DNA of 64,000 nt from an uncultured Eubacteriales bacterium (GTDB lineage: Bacteria; Bacillota; Clostridia; Lachnospirales; Lachnospiraceae): NCBI GenBank assembly GCA_949294665.1, contig CASFID010000017.1, forward strand, positions 28,471 through 92,470, read 5' to 3'. A program made the position numbers and the translations under genes. Shown here in pieces: positions 27,045-35,664 of the stretch. Under the pieces are notes generated by a model that did no database searches, had not been told where the DNA came from, and saw only the letters and a program-made list of their open reading frames with translations. How positions within the stretch are numbered: the stretch's first letter is position 1; the number at the start of each line of letters is the position of its first letter.

Positions 27045-28670
27045 ATGTTAAAAGTATTTCTTGTAGAAGATGAAAGTGTAATAAGAGACGGACTCAGGGA
27101 CAACATTCCGTGGGAGCAGTACGGATTCCGCTTTGTGGGAGAAGCGGCGGACGGAGAGATGGCTCTGCCGCTGCTCCGCAAGGCCCGGCCGGATGTGCTC
27201 ATTACGGATATCAAGATGCCTTTTATGGACGGGCTGTCCCTGAGCAGGATCGTGAGCAAGGAATTTCCGAAGATGAAGATCATTATTATCAGCGGGTATG
27301 ATGATTTTGAATATGCGAGGCAGGCGATCGAAGTCGGAGTCGACCAGTTCCTGCTGAAGCCGATCACCAGACTTACCCTGAAAAAGACACTTCTGGAGCT
27401 CCGAGATAAGATCGAACAGGAGAGGGATAAAAACGACTATCAGATCCAGTACCAGACAGAGATGCATGTCTATGAACAGTTTTCCAGAAGAAGGTTTATG
27501 GAGAAGGTGCTGACAGGAGAACTTCCGGTCAATGAGATCTATGAGGAGGCGGCGAAGCTCTCTCTTGAGATCGCGGCGCCCTGCTATAATCTGCTGCTGT
27601 TCTACCTGCAGGAGAAGAATCCGGATTTTTCAGGAGAAGGAATGGAAGAATTTATGAGAAATCAGGATGAAGTGATCCTGTATTTCCTGCGGCACCCGGA
27701 GTATCTGCTGTTCCGGTGGAATGCCAGCTCCTACGGGGTACTCATCCGCGGGGAAAAGGCGCAGATCGGAGAATTTACGGAAAAAGGACTGGCGCATATC
27801 CGGGAGTTCTGTGTGCGGCAGGAACATCTGGAGTGGTATGTGGCCGTGGGCAGTCCGGTGGAAAGACTGAGCCTTCTGCCGGAATGTTACCGGCAGGTGA
27901 ACCACTATTTTGCCTATCGCTTTATAATGCCGGATCTCCATGTGCTGTCCGGGGTGACGCTTGAGGACTATATCAATGCTCAGGAGGAGCAGAATATAGA
28001 CAGTGTCGATCCGGCTACGATGGCGCAGGAAGTGATCCGGGATTTTCTGGAACATGGAAATGAGGGCGAGATCCATGACTTTGTAGAGTCTTATCTCCAG
28101 AGTATCAGCAAAGCGCTGAAGTCCAGAATGTTCCGGGCTTATGTTGTTCTCAATATCCGGTTTACGACGATTGCATATGTAGAGTCTCTGGGGGCTTCCA
28201 AAGAAGAGTATATGGACAAGATCGGCGATTACGCTCAGGAGATGAATATAGAAACGGACGAGGTGCCTGCCTATTTTGTCCACATGCTTCAGGCCGCTTT
28301 TGAGATCAGGGAAAAGGCCAGCAGCAGACAGAACAAAAAGATGATCAGCCGGGCGCTGGCATACATTGATGAAAATTATATGCATGACAGTCTGTCTCTT
28401 AATACGGTCGCCGCAGAGGCAGAGGTGAGTGCGAATTATCTGAGCGCCGTATTCAGTCAGAGCATGGATAAGACATTTGTGGAGTATGTGACGGAGAAGA
28501 GGATGGAGAGCGCAAGGAAACTCCTAAAGAGCACAGATCTTCCATCCGGGGAGATCGCCGCCCGGGTGGGATATAAAGACGCTCATTACTTTAGTTTTGT
28601 ATTCCGGAAAACACAGGGTATGAGCCCGAGGGAATATCGTTCCGGCAGCAAAGAGGGGGCGACGGAATAG
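27045..28670 (+). CDS. Response regulator with AraC-type DNA-binding domain, YesN type
   Basis: A protein of 541 residues. An N-terminal receiver domain (1-120) has the phospho-acceptor Asp in LITDIKMPFMDG (about residue 54) and Lys in LLKPI. A long middle domain is of unknown fold. The C-terminal AraC/XylS double helix-turn-helix lies at about 435-535 (LNTVAAEAEVSANYLSAVFSQ, then SSGEIAARVGYKDAHYFSFVFRKTQGMSPREYR without the first residue certain). It probably activates the sugar ABC operon at 30198 in response to the kinase. It converges with the AraR-like gene on the other strand. Confidence 0.92.
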   Translation: MLKVFLVEDESVIRDGLRDNIPWEQYGFRFVGEAADGEMALPLLRKARPDVLITDIKMPFMDGLSLSRIVSKEFPKMKIIIISGYDDFEYARQAIEVGVDQFLLKPITRLTLKKTLLELRDKIEQERDKNDYQIQYQTEMHVYEQFSRRRFMEKVLTGELPVNEIYEEAAKLSLEIAAPCYNLLLFYLQEKNPDFSGEGMEEFMRNQDEVILYFLRHPEYLLFRWNASSYGVLIRGEKAQIGEFTEKGLAHIREFCVRQEHLEWYVAVGSPVERLSLLPECYRQVNHYFAYRFIMPDLHVLSGVTLEDYINAQEEQNIDSVDPATMAQEVIRDFLEHGNEGEIHDFVESYLQSISKALKSRMFRAYVVLNIRFTTIAYVESLGASKEEYMDKIGDYAQEMNIETDEVPAYFVHMLQAAFEIREKASSRQNKKMISRALAYIDENYMHDSLSLNTVAAEAEVSANYLSAVFSQSMDKTFVEYVTEKRMESARKLLKSTDLPSGEIAARVGYKDAHYFSFVFRKTQGMSPREYRSGSKEGATE

Positions 28671-28704
28671 CCCTGTTTGCTGTATCGGACGCGACGGCAG
28701 ATGG

Positions 28705-29787
28705 CTATATCATATGATTCGTACTTTCTTTCAGATTGAGCTTCCATGGGACTTCCTGCGAACCTGCGGGAAGTCCCTTTAAGCGCCGGATCAGTGTCTT
28801 AGCAGCCAGAGTACCCATTTCGTGGGGCTTGTGGGAAAGTGTAGTGACAGAGACGGGGCCGTAATTGCTCAGGTAAGTGTTGTCGAAGGCCGTGACAGCC
28901 ATATCTTCCGGAAGCCGGTAACCGGCCCGCCCGAGTTCCTGCATCAGATAGAATGCGATCATATCGTTATAGCAGACGACAGCAGTGCAGGAACACAGAG
29001 CATTTTTTGCGATTTCTCTGAGAAACGAGGTGTCCCTTGCAGATTCCAGGGCATATTGGTCACGGGAATCAAACCAGCCGATCCTTTCATCTGCTATGTT
29101 AAGGTGCAGGGCGCGCATTGTCTCCACAAATCCCTGATAGCGTTCGATACTCTGCAGATCATCGGTTTTAAAAATGCCGCCGATGGAGATATGTCCCCGC
29201 TCAGCCAGATGCCGCACAAGTATGGCGCTTCCGCCGGCGTTATCGTCTTTTACATACAGGCTGTCCGCCAGCGCAGGATAATAATTGTGGAGAAACACAA
29301 CAGAAGTTCCTTTTTTGATGAGACGGCGGTACAGATCAAGATTAGGGCTGGGAAGAGCGCTTTTACATCCTTCTGCAATGACTCCGCGGGGAGGAGCATC
29401 GAGCAGATCAAGCAGGACCTGATACTCAATCTCTGTCCGGTTCCCGGTAATATAGACGCGGCTGGAAAATCCGTTCTCGTCCAGTTCGGTCCGGATATCT
29501 GAAAGAACGCCCGGATAAATGTATTCCTGATCGGCGGAAATCAGGACTGCCACCGTGTTGCGGGAAGGATCAGAAGAAAGTCCCGTTATGTAAGAGCCGC
29601 TCCCCTGCTTCCTTACAATAAGCCGGCTGTTCTCCAGAAGGGACAGCGCCTGCCGTACTGTCTGGCGGCTCACATGATATCTGGAACACAGTTCATGTTC
29701 TGTGGGCAGTTTTTCTATTCCGGCTTTTCTGTATTTCTCTGTCATTTCTTTCAGCTTTCCGGCGAGCCATTTGTACTTGATCGACAT
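28705..29787 (-). CDS. AraR-like GntR/LacI hybrid transcriptional repressor
   Basis: A repressor of 360 residues. Residues 1-70 are a GntR winged helix (LPTEHELCSRYHVSRQTVRQ, then LIVRKQGSGSYI). The rest is a LacI-like sugar-binding domain with AVLISADQEYIYPGVLSDI, GVIAEGC and DMAVTAFDNTYLSNYGPVSVTT. This is the AraR architecture of Bacillus. The start at 29787 is fixed by AAAGGAGG; the open frame extends 29 codons further back without a ribosome site. It is divergent from the YtfQ-like transporter and the 410-base space between contains several palindromes. L-arabinose or a related pentose is the likely effector, by analogy only. Confidence 0.85.
   Translation of the reverse strand: MSIKYKWLAGKLKEMTEKYRKAGIEKLPTEHELCSRYHVSRQTVRQALSLLENSRLIVRKQGSGSYITGLSSDPSRNTVAVLISADQEYIYPGVLSDIRTELDENGFSSRVYITGNRTEIEYQVLLDLLDAPPRGVIAEGCKSALPSPNLDLYRRLIKKGTSVVFLHNYYPALADSLYVKDDNAGGSAILVRHLAERGHISIGGIFKTDDLQSIERYQGFVETMRALHLNIADERIGWFDSRDQYALESARDTSFLREIAKNALCSCTAVVCYNDMIAFYLMQELGRAGYRLPEDMAVTAFDNTYLSNYGPVSVTTLSHKPHEMGTLAAKTLIRRLKGLPAGSQEVPWKLNLKESTNHMI
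28748..28777. repeat. 12-bp stem inverted repeat inside the 3' end of the AraR-like gene
   Basis: GGGACTTCCTGC and GCGGGAAGTCCC face each other around six bases, within the last codons of the repressor gene. On the + strand TTTAA follows, so it could weakly end the response-regulator transcript from inside the opposing gene. Coding constraint alone does not explain it. Confidence 0.5.
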
Positions 29788-30197
29788 GGCAAAATCCTCC
29801 TTTAATTTTCGACTTTTTAATTCCCCTAAAGTAAAAAATCTTATATAAGAAACAGAAGAGTAAATAATTATCAAACTTTATTCTTATCAGTATTCATTGT
29901 GCACAGTATATAAAAAAGAAACGAACCGTTTCAAAAAATTGTGCAAAACAGTACAAATATAAAAATATTATACTTGAATCTGAAAATAATTCCCCTTCTG
30001 ATTAGATTTGTATTTAAAGATTATAATATCACGCAAAATTTGTATTGTAAATATGTTATAAACCTTGATAAAACGGGCGTTTTCGGATTGAAATGAAAAT
30101 TTCGGAATGGTATCGTATAGACACAGGGATGAGACATCCCGGAACAGACGGTCCGCGAAAGAGCGGGAGAATAACTTATCAAAAGGGAGGAACAAAA
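29788..30197. promoter_or_regulatory. Divergent regulatory region between the AraR-like gene and the sugar ABC operon
   Basis: An A+T-rich region of about 410 bases without a gene. Candidate operators include TGTGCACA (29898-29905) in an ATTGTGCACAGT context, GAAACG-AAC-CGTTTC (29918-29932), half-sites ATTGTGC and GTACAAAT (29938-29958), and AAAACG-GG-CGTTTT (30070-30083). The TTGT/ACAA half-sites recall AraR boxes. TATAAT at 30022-30027 is a possible -10. Which site serves which regulator cannot be decided by eye. Confidence 0.55.
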
Positions 30198-31214
30198 ATG
30201 AAAAGAAGAATTGCAGCATTATTAATGTCAGCAGCAATGGTAGCAAGTCTTGCAGGATGCGGCGGAGGAAGTGCAGATACTTCATCTTCTGGATCAGATG
30301 ACACAGCAGCGACAGCAGAAGATTCCGGGAGCGGAGATCTGATTAATGTCGGCATCATCAACAATGATCCGAACGAGTCGGGATACCGCACGGCAAATGA
30401 CAATGACATGAAAGCGATGTTCACAGAAGAGAACGGCTATAATGCCTCATTTGCATACAGCTTAAAGAATGATGAGCAGATCACAGCGGCTCAGCAGTTT
30501 ATCCAGGACGGTGTTGATTATCTTCTCCTCTCTGCGGCAGATACGGCAGGATGGGATACAGTACTTCAGGATGCACAGAACGCAGGAACAAGAGTTATCC
30601 TTTTCGATCGTGTCATCGATGCAGACGAGAGCCTTTACGAGGCAGCGATCATCTCCGATATGGATAAAGAAGGCGAGACAGCAGTTAACTGGCTGAGAGA
30701 TCAGGGGCTTGATGAGTACAATATCATCCACATCCAGGGTGTTATGGGATCAGCAGCTCAGCAGGGACGTACAGGTGCTCTTAATGATGCAGTTGAGTCC
30801 GACGGCTGGAATCTGGTAACACAGCAGGCAGCTGACTGGAACGCTGAGACTGCACAGCAGATCGTTCAGTCTGTAATCGACTCCGGGGAGGACTTCAATG
30901 TAATCTATGCTGAGAATGACGATATGGCCAGAGGCGCGGTTGCAGCACTCGATCAGGCGAACATTTCACACGGTGTTGAAGGCGACGTTATCATCATGGG
31001 ATTCGATACAAACACATGGGCTCTGGAAGAACTGCTTAAAGGAAACTGGAACTATGACGGACAGTGTAACCCGTATCAGGCTTCCTATATCGACGAAGTA
31101 ATCCAGACGATCGAGAGCGGCGGAACAGTTGAAGAGAAGACGATCTACCTTGAGGAGCAGGGCTTCGACGCAACAACGATCACACAGGAAGATATCGATA
31201 ACTACGGTATCTAA
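30198..31214 (+). CDS. Sugar ABC transporter substrate-binding lipoprotein, YtfQ-like
   Basis: A type I periplasmic binding protein of 338 residues with a lipobox (SLAGC, Cys near residue 22) and a Ser/Thr/Asp linker. It resembles galactofuranose-binding YtfQ: NDPNESGYRTANDNDMKAM, QFIQDGVDYLLLSAADTAGWDTVL, VILFDRVI, IYAENDDMARGAVAALDQA. The start is set by AAGGGAGG before ATG 30198. It is the first gene of a four-gene transporter and is separated from the ATPase gene by a terminator-like hairpin. Substrate is probably a pentose or galactofuranose-like sugar. Confidence 0.9.
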   Translation: MKRRIAALLMSAAMVASLAGCGGGSADTSSSGSDDTAATAEDSGSGDLINVGIINNDPNESGYRTANDNDMKAMFTEENGYNASFAYSLKNDEQITAAQQFIQDGVDYLLLSAADTAGWDTVLQDAQNAGTRVILFDRVIDADESLYEAAIISDMDKEGETAVNWLRDQGLDEYNIIHIQGVMGSAAQQGRTGALNDAVESDGWNLVTQQAADWNAETAQQIVQSVIDSGEDFNVIYAENDDMARGAVAALDQANISHGVEGDVIIMGFDTNTWALEELLKGNWNYDGQCNPYQASYIDEVIQTIESGGTVEEKTIYLEEQGFDATTITQEDIDNYGI

Positions 31215-31262
31215 GTACCGGACGGTCACAGACGCCGGGAATACATAAAGGTATAAAAGCAC

Positions 31263-31308
31263 GCGGCGCGGCGGAACAAAAAGAAGTACGTCTGCGCCGC
31301 ATTTTTTC
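31263..31308 (+). terminator. Intercistronic terminator/attenuator after the YtfQ-like gene
   Basis: GCGGCGC (31263-31269) pairs with GCGCCGC (31294-31300), and ATTTTTTCT follows. It probably reduces expression of the ATPase and permeases relative to the binding protein, as in the first ABC operon of this window. Confidence 0.7.
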
Positions 31309-31336
31309 TAAAAAAGGTTGAGAGGTGAATATACTG

Positions 31337-32854
31337 GTGAAAGAAAAATCTGTACTCGAAATGAGAGGCATATGCAAATACTTTCCCGGAGTGCGCGCCC
31401 TGCACAAAGTGGATTTTACACTGTGCGAGGGTGAAATCCATGCTCTGATGGGAGAAAACGGCGCCGGAAAATCAACACTGATCAAAGTTCTTACAGGAGT
31501 ATATGAGAAAGACGAAGGAGAAATCTACCTGAAAGGTCTGGATAAACCTGCAGTGATCCATTCTCCGCAGGATGCACAGAATCTGGGAATCAGTACCGTA
31601 TATCAGGAGATCACGCTCTGCCCGAACCTGACGGTTGCCGAGAATATGTACATCGGACGTACCAAAGGAGTGGGACAGAAATGGAAGAAGATGAACAGGG
31701 ATGCAGACAAGATCCTGAAGTCTCTTGGCATCCCGGCAGAGGCGACACAGCAGCTCTCCAGCTGTTCGATCGCGGTACAGCAGATGGTAGCCATTGCGCG
31801 GGCCGTGGATATGGAATGTAAGGTGCTCATTCTGGATGAACCTACATCCTCCCTGGATGACAATGAAGTTGAGAAGCTGTTCGGTCTGATGCGGGATCTG
31901 AAGGCAAAAGGTGTAGGTATTATATTTGTTACTCACTTCCTTGATCAGGTGTATGAAGTCTGCGATAAGATCACTGTTTTAAGAGATGGACAGCTCGTAG
32001 GCGAATATGAGATCGAGAATCTGCCCAGAGTCCAGCTTGTAGCGAAGATGCTCGGAAAAGAACTCGATGATATGTCAGAAATCCGCGACGAGAGTCTTGT
32101 ATATCACGGCGCAGATGAATCTGAGTATGTAATTGAAGCAGAAGGTCTTCAGAGTGACGCCGGCATCAAACCGTTTAACTTCCATATCAAGAAAGGCGAA
32201 GTTAACGGTTTTGCAGGACTGCTCGGTTCCGGCCGAAGCGAATGTGTTCGTGCGATCTTTGGCGCGGATCACGTTACTGCCGGTTCTGTAAAAGTGAAAG
32301 GAAAGAAAGTAAAGATATCAAAACCGATCGATGCGATGAAGCACGGAATCGCATATCTTCCGGAAGACCGCAAAGTGGACGGTATTGTCGGAGATCTTTC
32401 TGTGCGGGACAACATCATTCTTGCCCAGCAGGTACTGCGCGGATTCTTCCGTCCATATTCAAAGGCGGAGGCGAACAAGATCGCGGAGGAGTATATCAAA
32501 CTTCTTGACATTAAGACAGCCTCTACCGATACTCCGATCAAATCGCTCTCCGGTGGCAATCAGCAGAAAGTTATCCTTGCACGGTGGCTGTTGACACATC
32601 CGGACTATCTCATTTTGGATGAGCCTACCAGAGGTATTGACGTCGGTACAAAAGTGGAGATCCAGAAACTGGTACTCAAGCTGGCGTCTGAGGGAATGAG
32701 CGTTACGTTCATTTCTTCAGAGACAGACGAGATGCTCCGTACATGTTCGCGTCTTATCATTATGAGAGACCGCAAAGTTGTGGGCGAGATATCAGGGAAT
32801 GAGCTGACACAGAACAGCATCATGAGTACGATCGCCGGAGGTGATATAAAATAA
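31337..32854 (+). CDS. Sugar ABC transporter ATP-binding protein, two-domain RbsA/YtfR type
   Basis: A double ATPase of about 505 residues that drives the two permeases. The first domain has Walker A GENGAGKST and Walker B ILDEPTSSLDD. The second has the degenerate Walker A GLLGSGRSE usual in RbsA-type proteins, signature LSGGNQQKV and DEPTRGIDVG. GTG 31337 fits the GAGAGGTG site; an in-frame GTG at 31325 is an alternative start. Its stop overlaps the first permease start (TAATGG). Confidence 0.92.
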   Translation: MKEKSVLEMRGICKYFPGVRALHKVDFTLCEGEIHALMGENGAGKSTLIKVLTGVYEKDEGEIYLKGLDKPAVIHSPQDAQNLGISTVYQEITLCPNLTVAENMYIGRTKGVGQKWKKMNRDADKILKSLGIPAEATQQLSSCSIAVQQMVAIARAVDMECKVLILDEPTSSLDDNEVEKLFGLMRDLKAKGVGIIFVTHFLDQVYEVCDKITVLRDGQLVGEYEIENLPRVQLVAKMLGKELDDMSEIRDESLVYHGADESEYVIEAEGLQSDAGIKPFNFHIKKGEVNGFAGLLGSGRSECVRAIFGADHVTAGSVKVKGKKVKISKPIDAMKHGIAYLPEDRKVDGIVGDLSVRDNIILAQQVLRGFFRPYSKAEANKIAEEYIKLLDIKTASTDTPIKSLSGGNQQKVILARWLLTHPDYLILDEPTRGIDVGTKVEIQKLVLKLASEGMSVTFISSETDEMLRTCSRLIIMRDRKVVGEISGNELTQNSIMSTIAGGDIK

Positions 32855-33951
32855 TGGAAAAGACAAATATGAACAAAAAAAGTGCAGGTCAGATGTTAAA
32901 AAATCTGACGAGAAAACAGATATTTATCCCGATCGTGGCACTTCTGCTGCTGGCTTTGTTCAATCTGATCATGGATCCGGGGTTCTATCAGATCAAATTC
33001 GGCTACAACAGTGCGGGAAGTCCGGTACTGTCGGGATATATCATCACGATCCTTGACAATGGTTCAGAACTCGCGATCCTTGCCATCGGTATGACGCTTG
33101 TCACAGCGGCGACCGGCGGACAGGATATCAGTGTGGGCGCGGCGATCGCGATCGCCGGAAGTGTGATCCTGCGTGTACTCTGCGGCACAGAGGCGAGACC
33201 GGCAGAGCTTCAGGCGCCGATCATCGTTGCTTTTCTCGTGGCCTGTGTGGTGGCAATGCTGTTTGGCGCGTTTAATGGCATCCTTGTAGCTCAGTTCAAG
33301 ATCCAGCCTATGGTCGCAACGCTGATCCTCTATACAGCAGGGCGGAACATCGCCGCATGGATCAACCAGAATCAGCTTCCGATCGTCAGTGACGCTACAT
33401 TCGGATACTTTGGAGGAATGATTCCGGGAATCCCGATTCCGACGCCGGTATTTATTGCGATCGCATGTATTGTTATCACTGCTCTGGCACTGAAATTTAC
33501 GAATCTCGGACTTTATACACAGTCAGTCGGAATCAATGAGAGTTCCTCCAGACTGAACGGACTGAACCCGAAATTCATCAAGTTTATCACTTTCGTCATT
33601 CTGGGACTTTGTGTTGCAGTTGTCGGACTGATCAAAGTAAGCCGTCTGTCTACGATCAACTATTCAGTCATCGCGAAAGATATTGAAATGGATGCCATCC
33701 TGGCAGTCGCACTTGGCGGAAATGCACTGAGCGGCGGTAAGTTCAATATGCCGGCTTCGATCATGGGTGCGTATACGATCCAGTTCCTGACGACGACTCT
33801 GTATAAGTTTAAAGTCGCATCAGAAGCCCTTCCGGCATATAAGGCCGTAGTCGTGATCATTCTGGTGGTTATGAGTGCACCGATCGTAAAAGAGCGTCTT
33901 GCTTCTCTCGGAAAGAAGTTAAGAGCGCACAATGCAAAGGAGGTCGGCTGA
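32854..33951 (+). CDS. Sugar ABC transporter permease, YtfT-like
   Basis: A BPD_transp_2 permease of 365 residues with eight to ten hydrophobic helices. The family block GMTLVTAATGGQDISVGAAIAIAG and the domain ALGGNALSGGKFN are visible. It starts inside the ATPase stop codon and is followed after one base by the second permease, so this is the first half of a heterodimeric channel. Confidence 0.92.
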   Translation: MEKTNMNKKSAGQMLKNLTRKQIFIPIVALLLLALFNLIMDPGFYQIKFGYNSAGSPVLSGYIITILDNGSELAILAIGMTLVTAATGGQDISVGAAIAIAGSVILRVLCGTEARPAELQAPIIVAFLVACVVAMLFGAFNGILVAQFKIQPMVATLILYTAGRNIAAWINQNQLPIVSDATFGYFGGMIPGIPIPTPVFIAIACIVITALALKFTNLGLYTQSVGINESSSRLNGLNPKFIKFITFVILGLCVAVVGLIKVSRLSTINYSVIAKDIEMDAILAVALGGNALSGGKFNMPASIMGAYTIQFLTTTLYKFKVASEALPAYKAVVVIILVVMSAPIVKERLASLGKKLRAHNAKEVG

Positions 33952-33952
33952 T

Positions 33953-34999
33953 ATGGCATTATCTACGAAAAAATCTGCAGCTGCCGGTCAGGTGCAGAAG
34001 AAAAAGAAGATTACAGATGCAAATCTGCTTTTGATCATAACAATAGCAATATTCCTTATTATGTATATCGGAGCCATGATATTCCTTGGAGGAGGCTTCT
34101 TAAACGCACAGAATCTGTTTAATATCCTGATGCAGCAGTCTGCGCTGATCATTACAGCCTGCGGCATGAGCCTTGTTATGATCACAGGCGGTATCGATAT
34201 CTCTGTCGGCGGTGTAGTGGCACTTGTCTGCATGAGCTGTGCAGTCAGCCTCGACTATATGAACTGGAATGTGCCGATGTCTATCCTTCTGGCTCTCGGT
34301 ATCGGTCTTGCATATGGTATCGTTCAGGGATTCCTTGTTGCGTACCTTGAGATCCAGCCGTTTATCATCTCTCTTGCAGGTATGTTCTTTGCAAGAGGTA
34401 TGACGACGATCGTACATACAGAGCCGTTCAACGTACAGAACGAAGCATTTACAGCACTGAAAAACACACGTATCATCGTTCCGGGGATGGGAAATGTAAA
34501 CCGTCTCGGCAATTACATAGATGCTTACATCAATATCGGAGTTATCGTGGCGCTCGTTATCGTGATCGGACTGTTCGTCATGCTCCGCTGGACGAAGCTC
34601 GGACGTTCTTTCTACGCGGTGGGAGGCAACAGCCAGAGCGCGTTGATGCTTGGTATCAATGTAAGACGAACGAAATTCATTGCACATCTGATGTGTAGTG
34701 TCCTGGCAGGAATTGCCGGTTATGTATATTTCCTGTATGTAGGTTCCGGTTCCGCATCCCATGCATCCGGTATGGAGATGGATGCCATCGCATCCTCCAT
34801 CATCGGCGGTACTCTGCTGACAGGCGGTGTCGGAAACATTATCGGTACATTCGTGGGCGTGCTGTCTTTAAGTACGATCCAGAACATCGTATCCTCCGTC
34901 GGACTGGACGAGGCATGGTGGACAGGTATCACTGTAGCGGCTATGCTGTGTCTGTTCCTCGTGATCCAGAGCGTGATCACATCACGGAAGAGAGATTAA
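33953..34999 (+). CDS. Sugar ABC transporter permease, YjfF-like
   Basis: Second permease, 348 residues, with the same fold: GMSLVMITGGIDISVGGVVAL, IQPFIISLAGMFFARGMTTI and IIGGTLLTGGVGNIIGT. The start at 33953 follows AAAGGAGG, and a frame-extending ATG at 33932 lies before that site. With YtfT-like and YtfR-like partners it makes the YtfQ-R-T-YjfF arrangement. A terminator follows. Confidence 0.92.
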   Translation: MALSTKKSAAAGQVQKKKKITDANLLLIITIAIFLIMYIGAMIFLGGGFLNAQNLFNILMQQSALIITACGMSLVMITGGIDISVGGVVALVCMSCAVSLDYMNWNVPMSILLALGIGLAYGIVQGFLVAYLEIQPFIISLAGMFFARGMTTIVHTEPFNVQNEAFTALKNTRIIVPGMGNVNRLGNYIDAYINIGVIVALVIVIGLFVMLRWTKLGRSFYAVGGNSQSALMLGINVRRTKFIAHLMCSVLAGIAGYVYFLYVGSGSASHASGMEMDAIASSIIGGTLLTGGVGNIIGTFVGVLSLSTIQNIVSSVGLDEAWWTGITVAAMLCLFLVIQSVITSRKRD

Positions 35000-35019
35000 G
35001 TATTTTAAGATTAAATGAA

Positions 35020-35049
35020 GAAAAAGCAGTCTATGCAGGCTGCTTTTTC
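35020..35049 (+). terminator. Rho-independent terminator of the YtfQ-like operon
   Basis: A perfect stem GAAAAAGCAG/CTGCTTTTTC around ten bases, with the T-tract inside the 3' arm. Confidence 0.8.
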
Positions 35050-35095
35050 TGTTTCAGAAAATTTTACCTGAATTATAAAATCATTCCTCTATCGA

Positions 35096-35123
35096 TTGAC
35101 ATCCCTGTCAGATAGTATATATT
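35096..35123 (+). promoter_or_regulatory. Promoter of rhaM
   Basis: TTGACA (35096-35101), a 16-base spacer and TATATT (35118-35123), 36 bases before rhaM. Confidence 0.7.
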
Positions 35124-35159
35124 ATAGAAAATAAAATCAGGAAAGGCAGGAAAAGCGAT

Positions 35160-35474
35160 ATGGTAAGAAAAGGATTTAAGATGAAACTCTATCCGGGGAT
35201 GGAAGAAGAGTATGAGAAACGCCACAACGAGCTGTGGCCGGAGATGCAGGAGATGATCCATGAATACGGCGGAAAGAATTACACGATCTTTCTCGACAGA
35301 GAGACGCTGGTCCTGTACGGGTACATAGAATTGGAAGATCCTGCGAAGTGGGATGAGAGCGCAGATACTGCTATCAACCGCAAGTGGTGGGACTTTATGG
35401 CGGATATCATGGAGACGAACCCGGATAACAGCCCGGTGTCCGCAGATCTGCACGAGGTGTTCCACTTAGATTAG
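35160..35474 (+). CDS. rhaM: L-rhamnose mutarotase
   Basis: Interconverts the alpha and beta anomers of L-rhamnose in the cytosol, helping rhamnose isomerase. It has 104 residues, the family length. Tyr18 and His22 (YEKRHNELWPEM) match the catalytic residues of E. coli RhaM, and the conserved RKWWDFM is near residue 80. It has its own promoter and no other rhamnose genes are nearby. Confidence 0.92.
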   Translation: MVRKGFKMKLYPGMEEEYEKRHNELWPEMQEMIHEYGGKNYTIFLDRETLVLYGYIELEDPAKWDESADTAINRKWWDFMADIMETNPDNSPVSADLHEVFHLD

Positions 35475-35664
35475 GAACAGTAAAAAGAGAAATTCTGATT
35501 TATGGTTTTCAAAAGTTAAGCCTGCAATGCCGGACAGACCATGCATATTGACAGGAGCATATATAATATAATATGGAAAGAGATCCGTAAGTTCGGATCC
35601 GACAACAGATATTTTGCCGCAGATGTGATATAGACAAGTCACGGCACAGGAGTGGAATGGATTA

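Noticed and set aside
35541-35575. Promoter of the glucosaminidase gene
   Set aside because: TTGACA at 35548 and TATAAT-like boxes are present, but the spacing to each (8 or 13 bases) is too short for a confident call.
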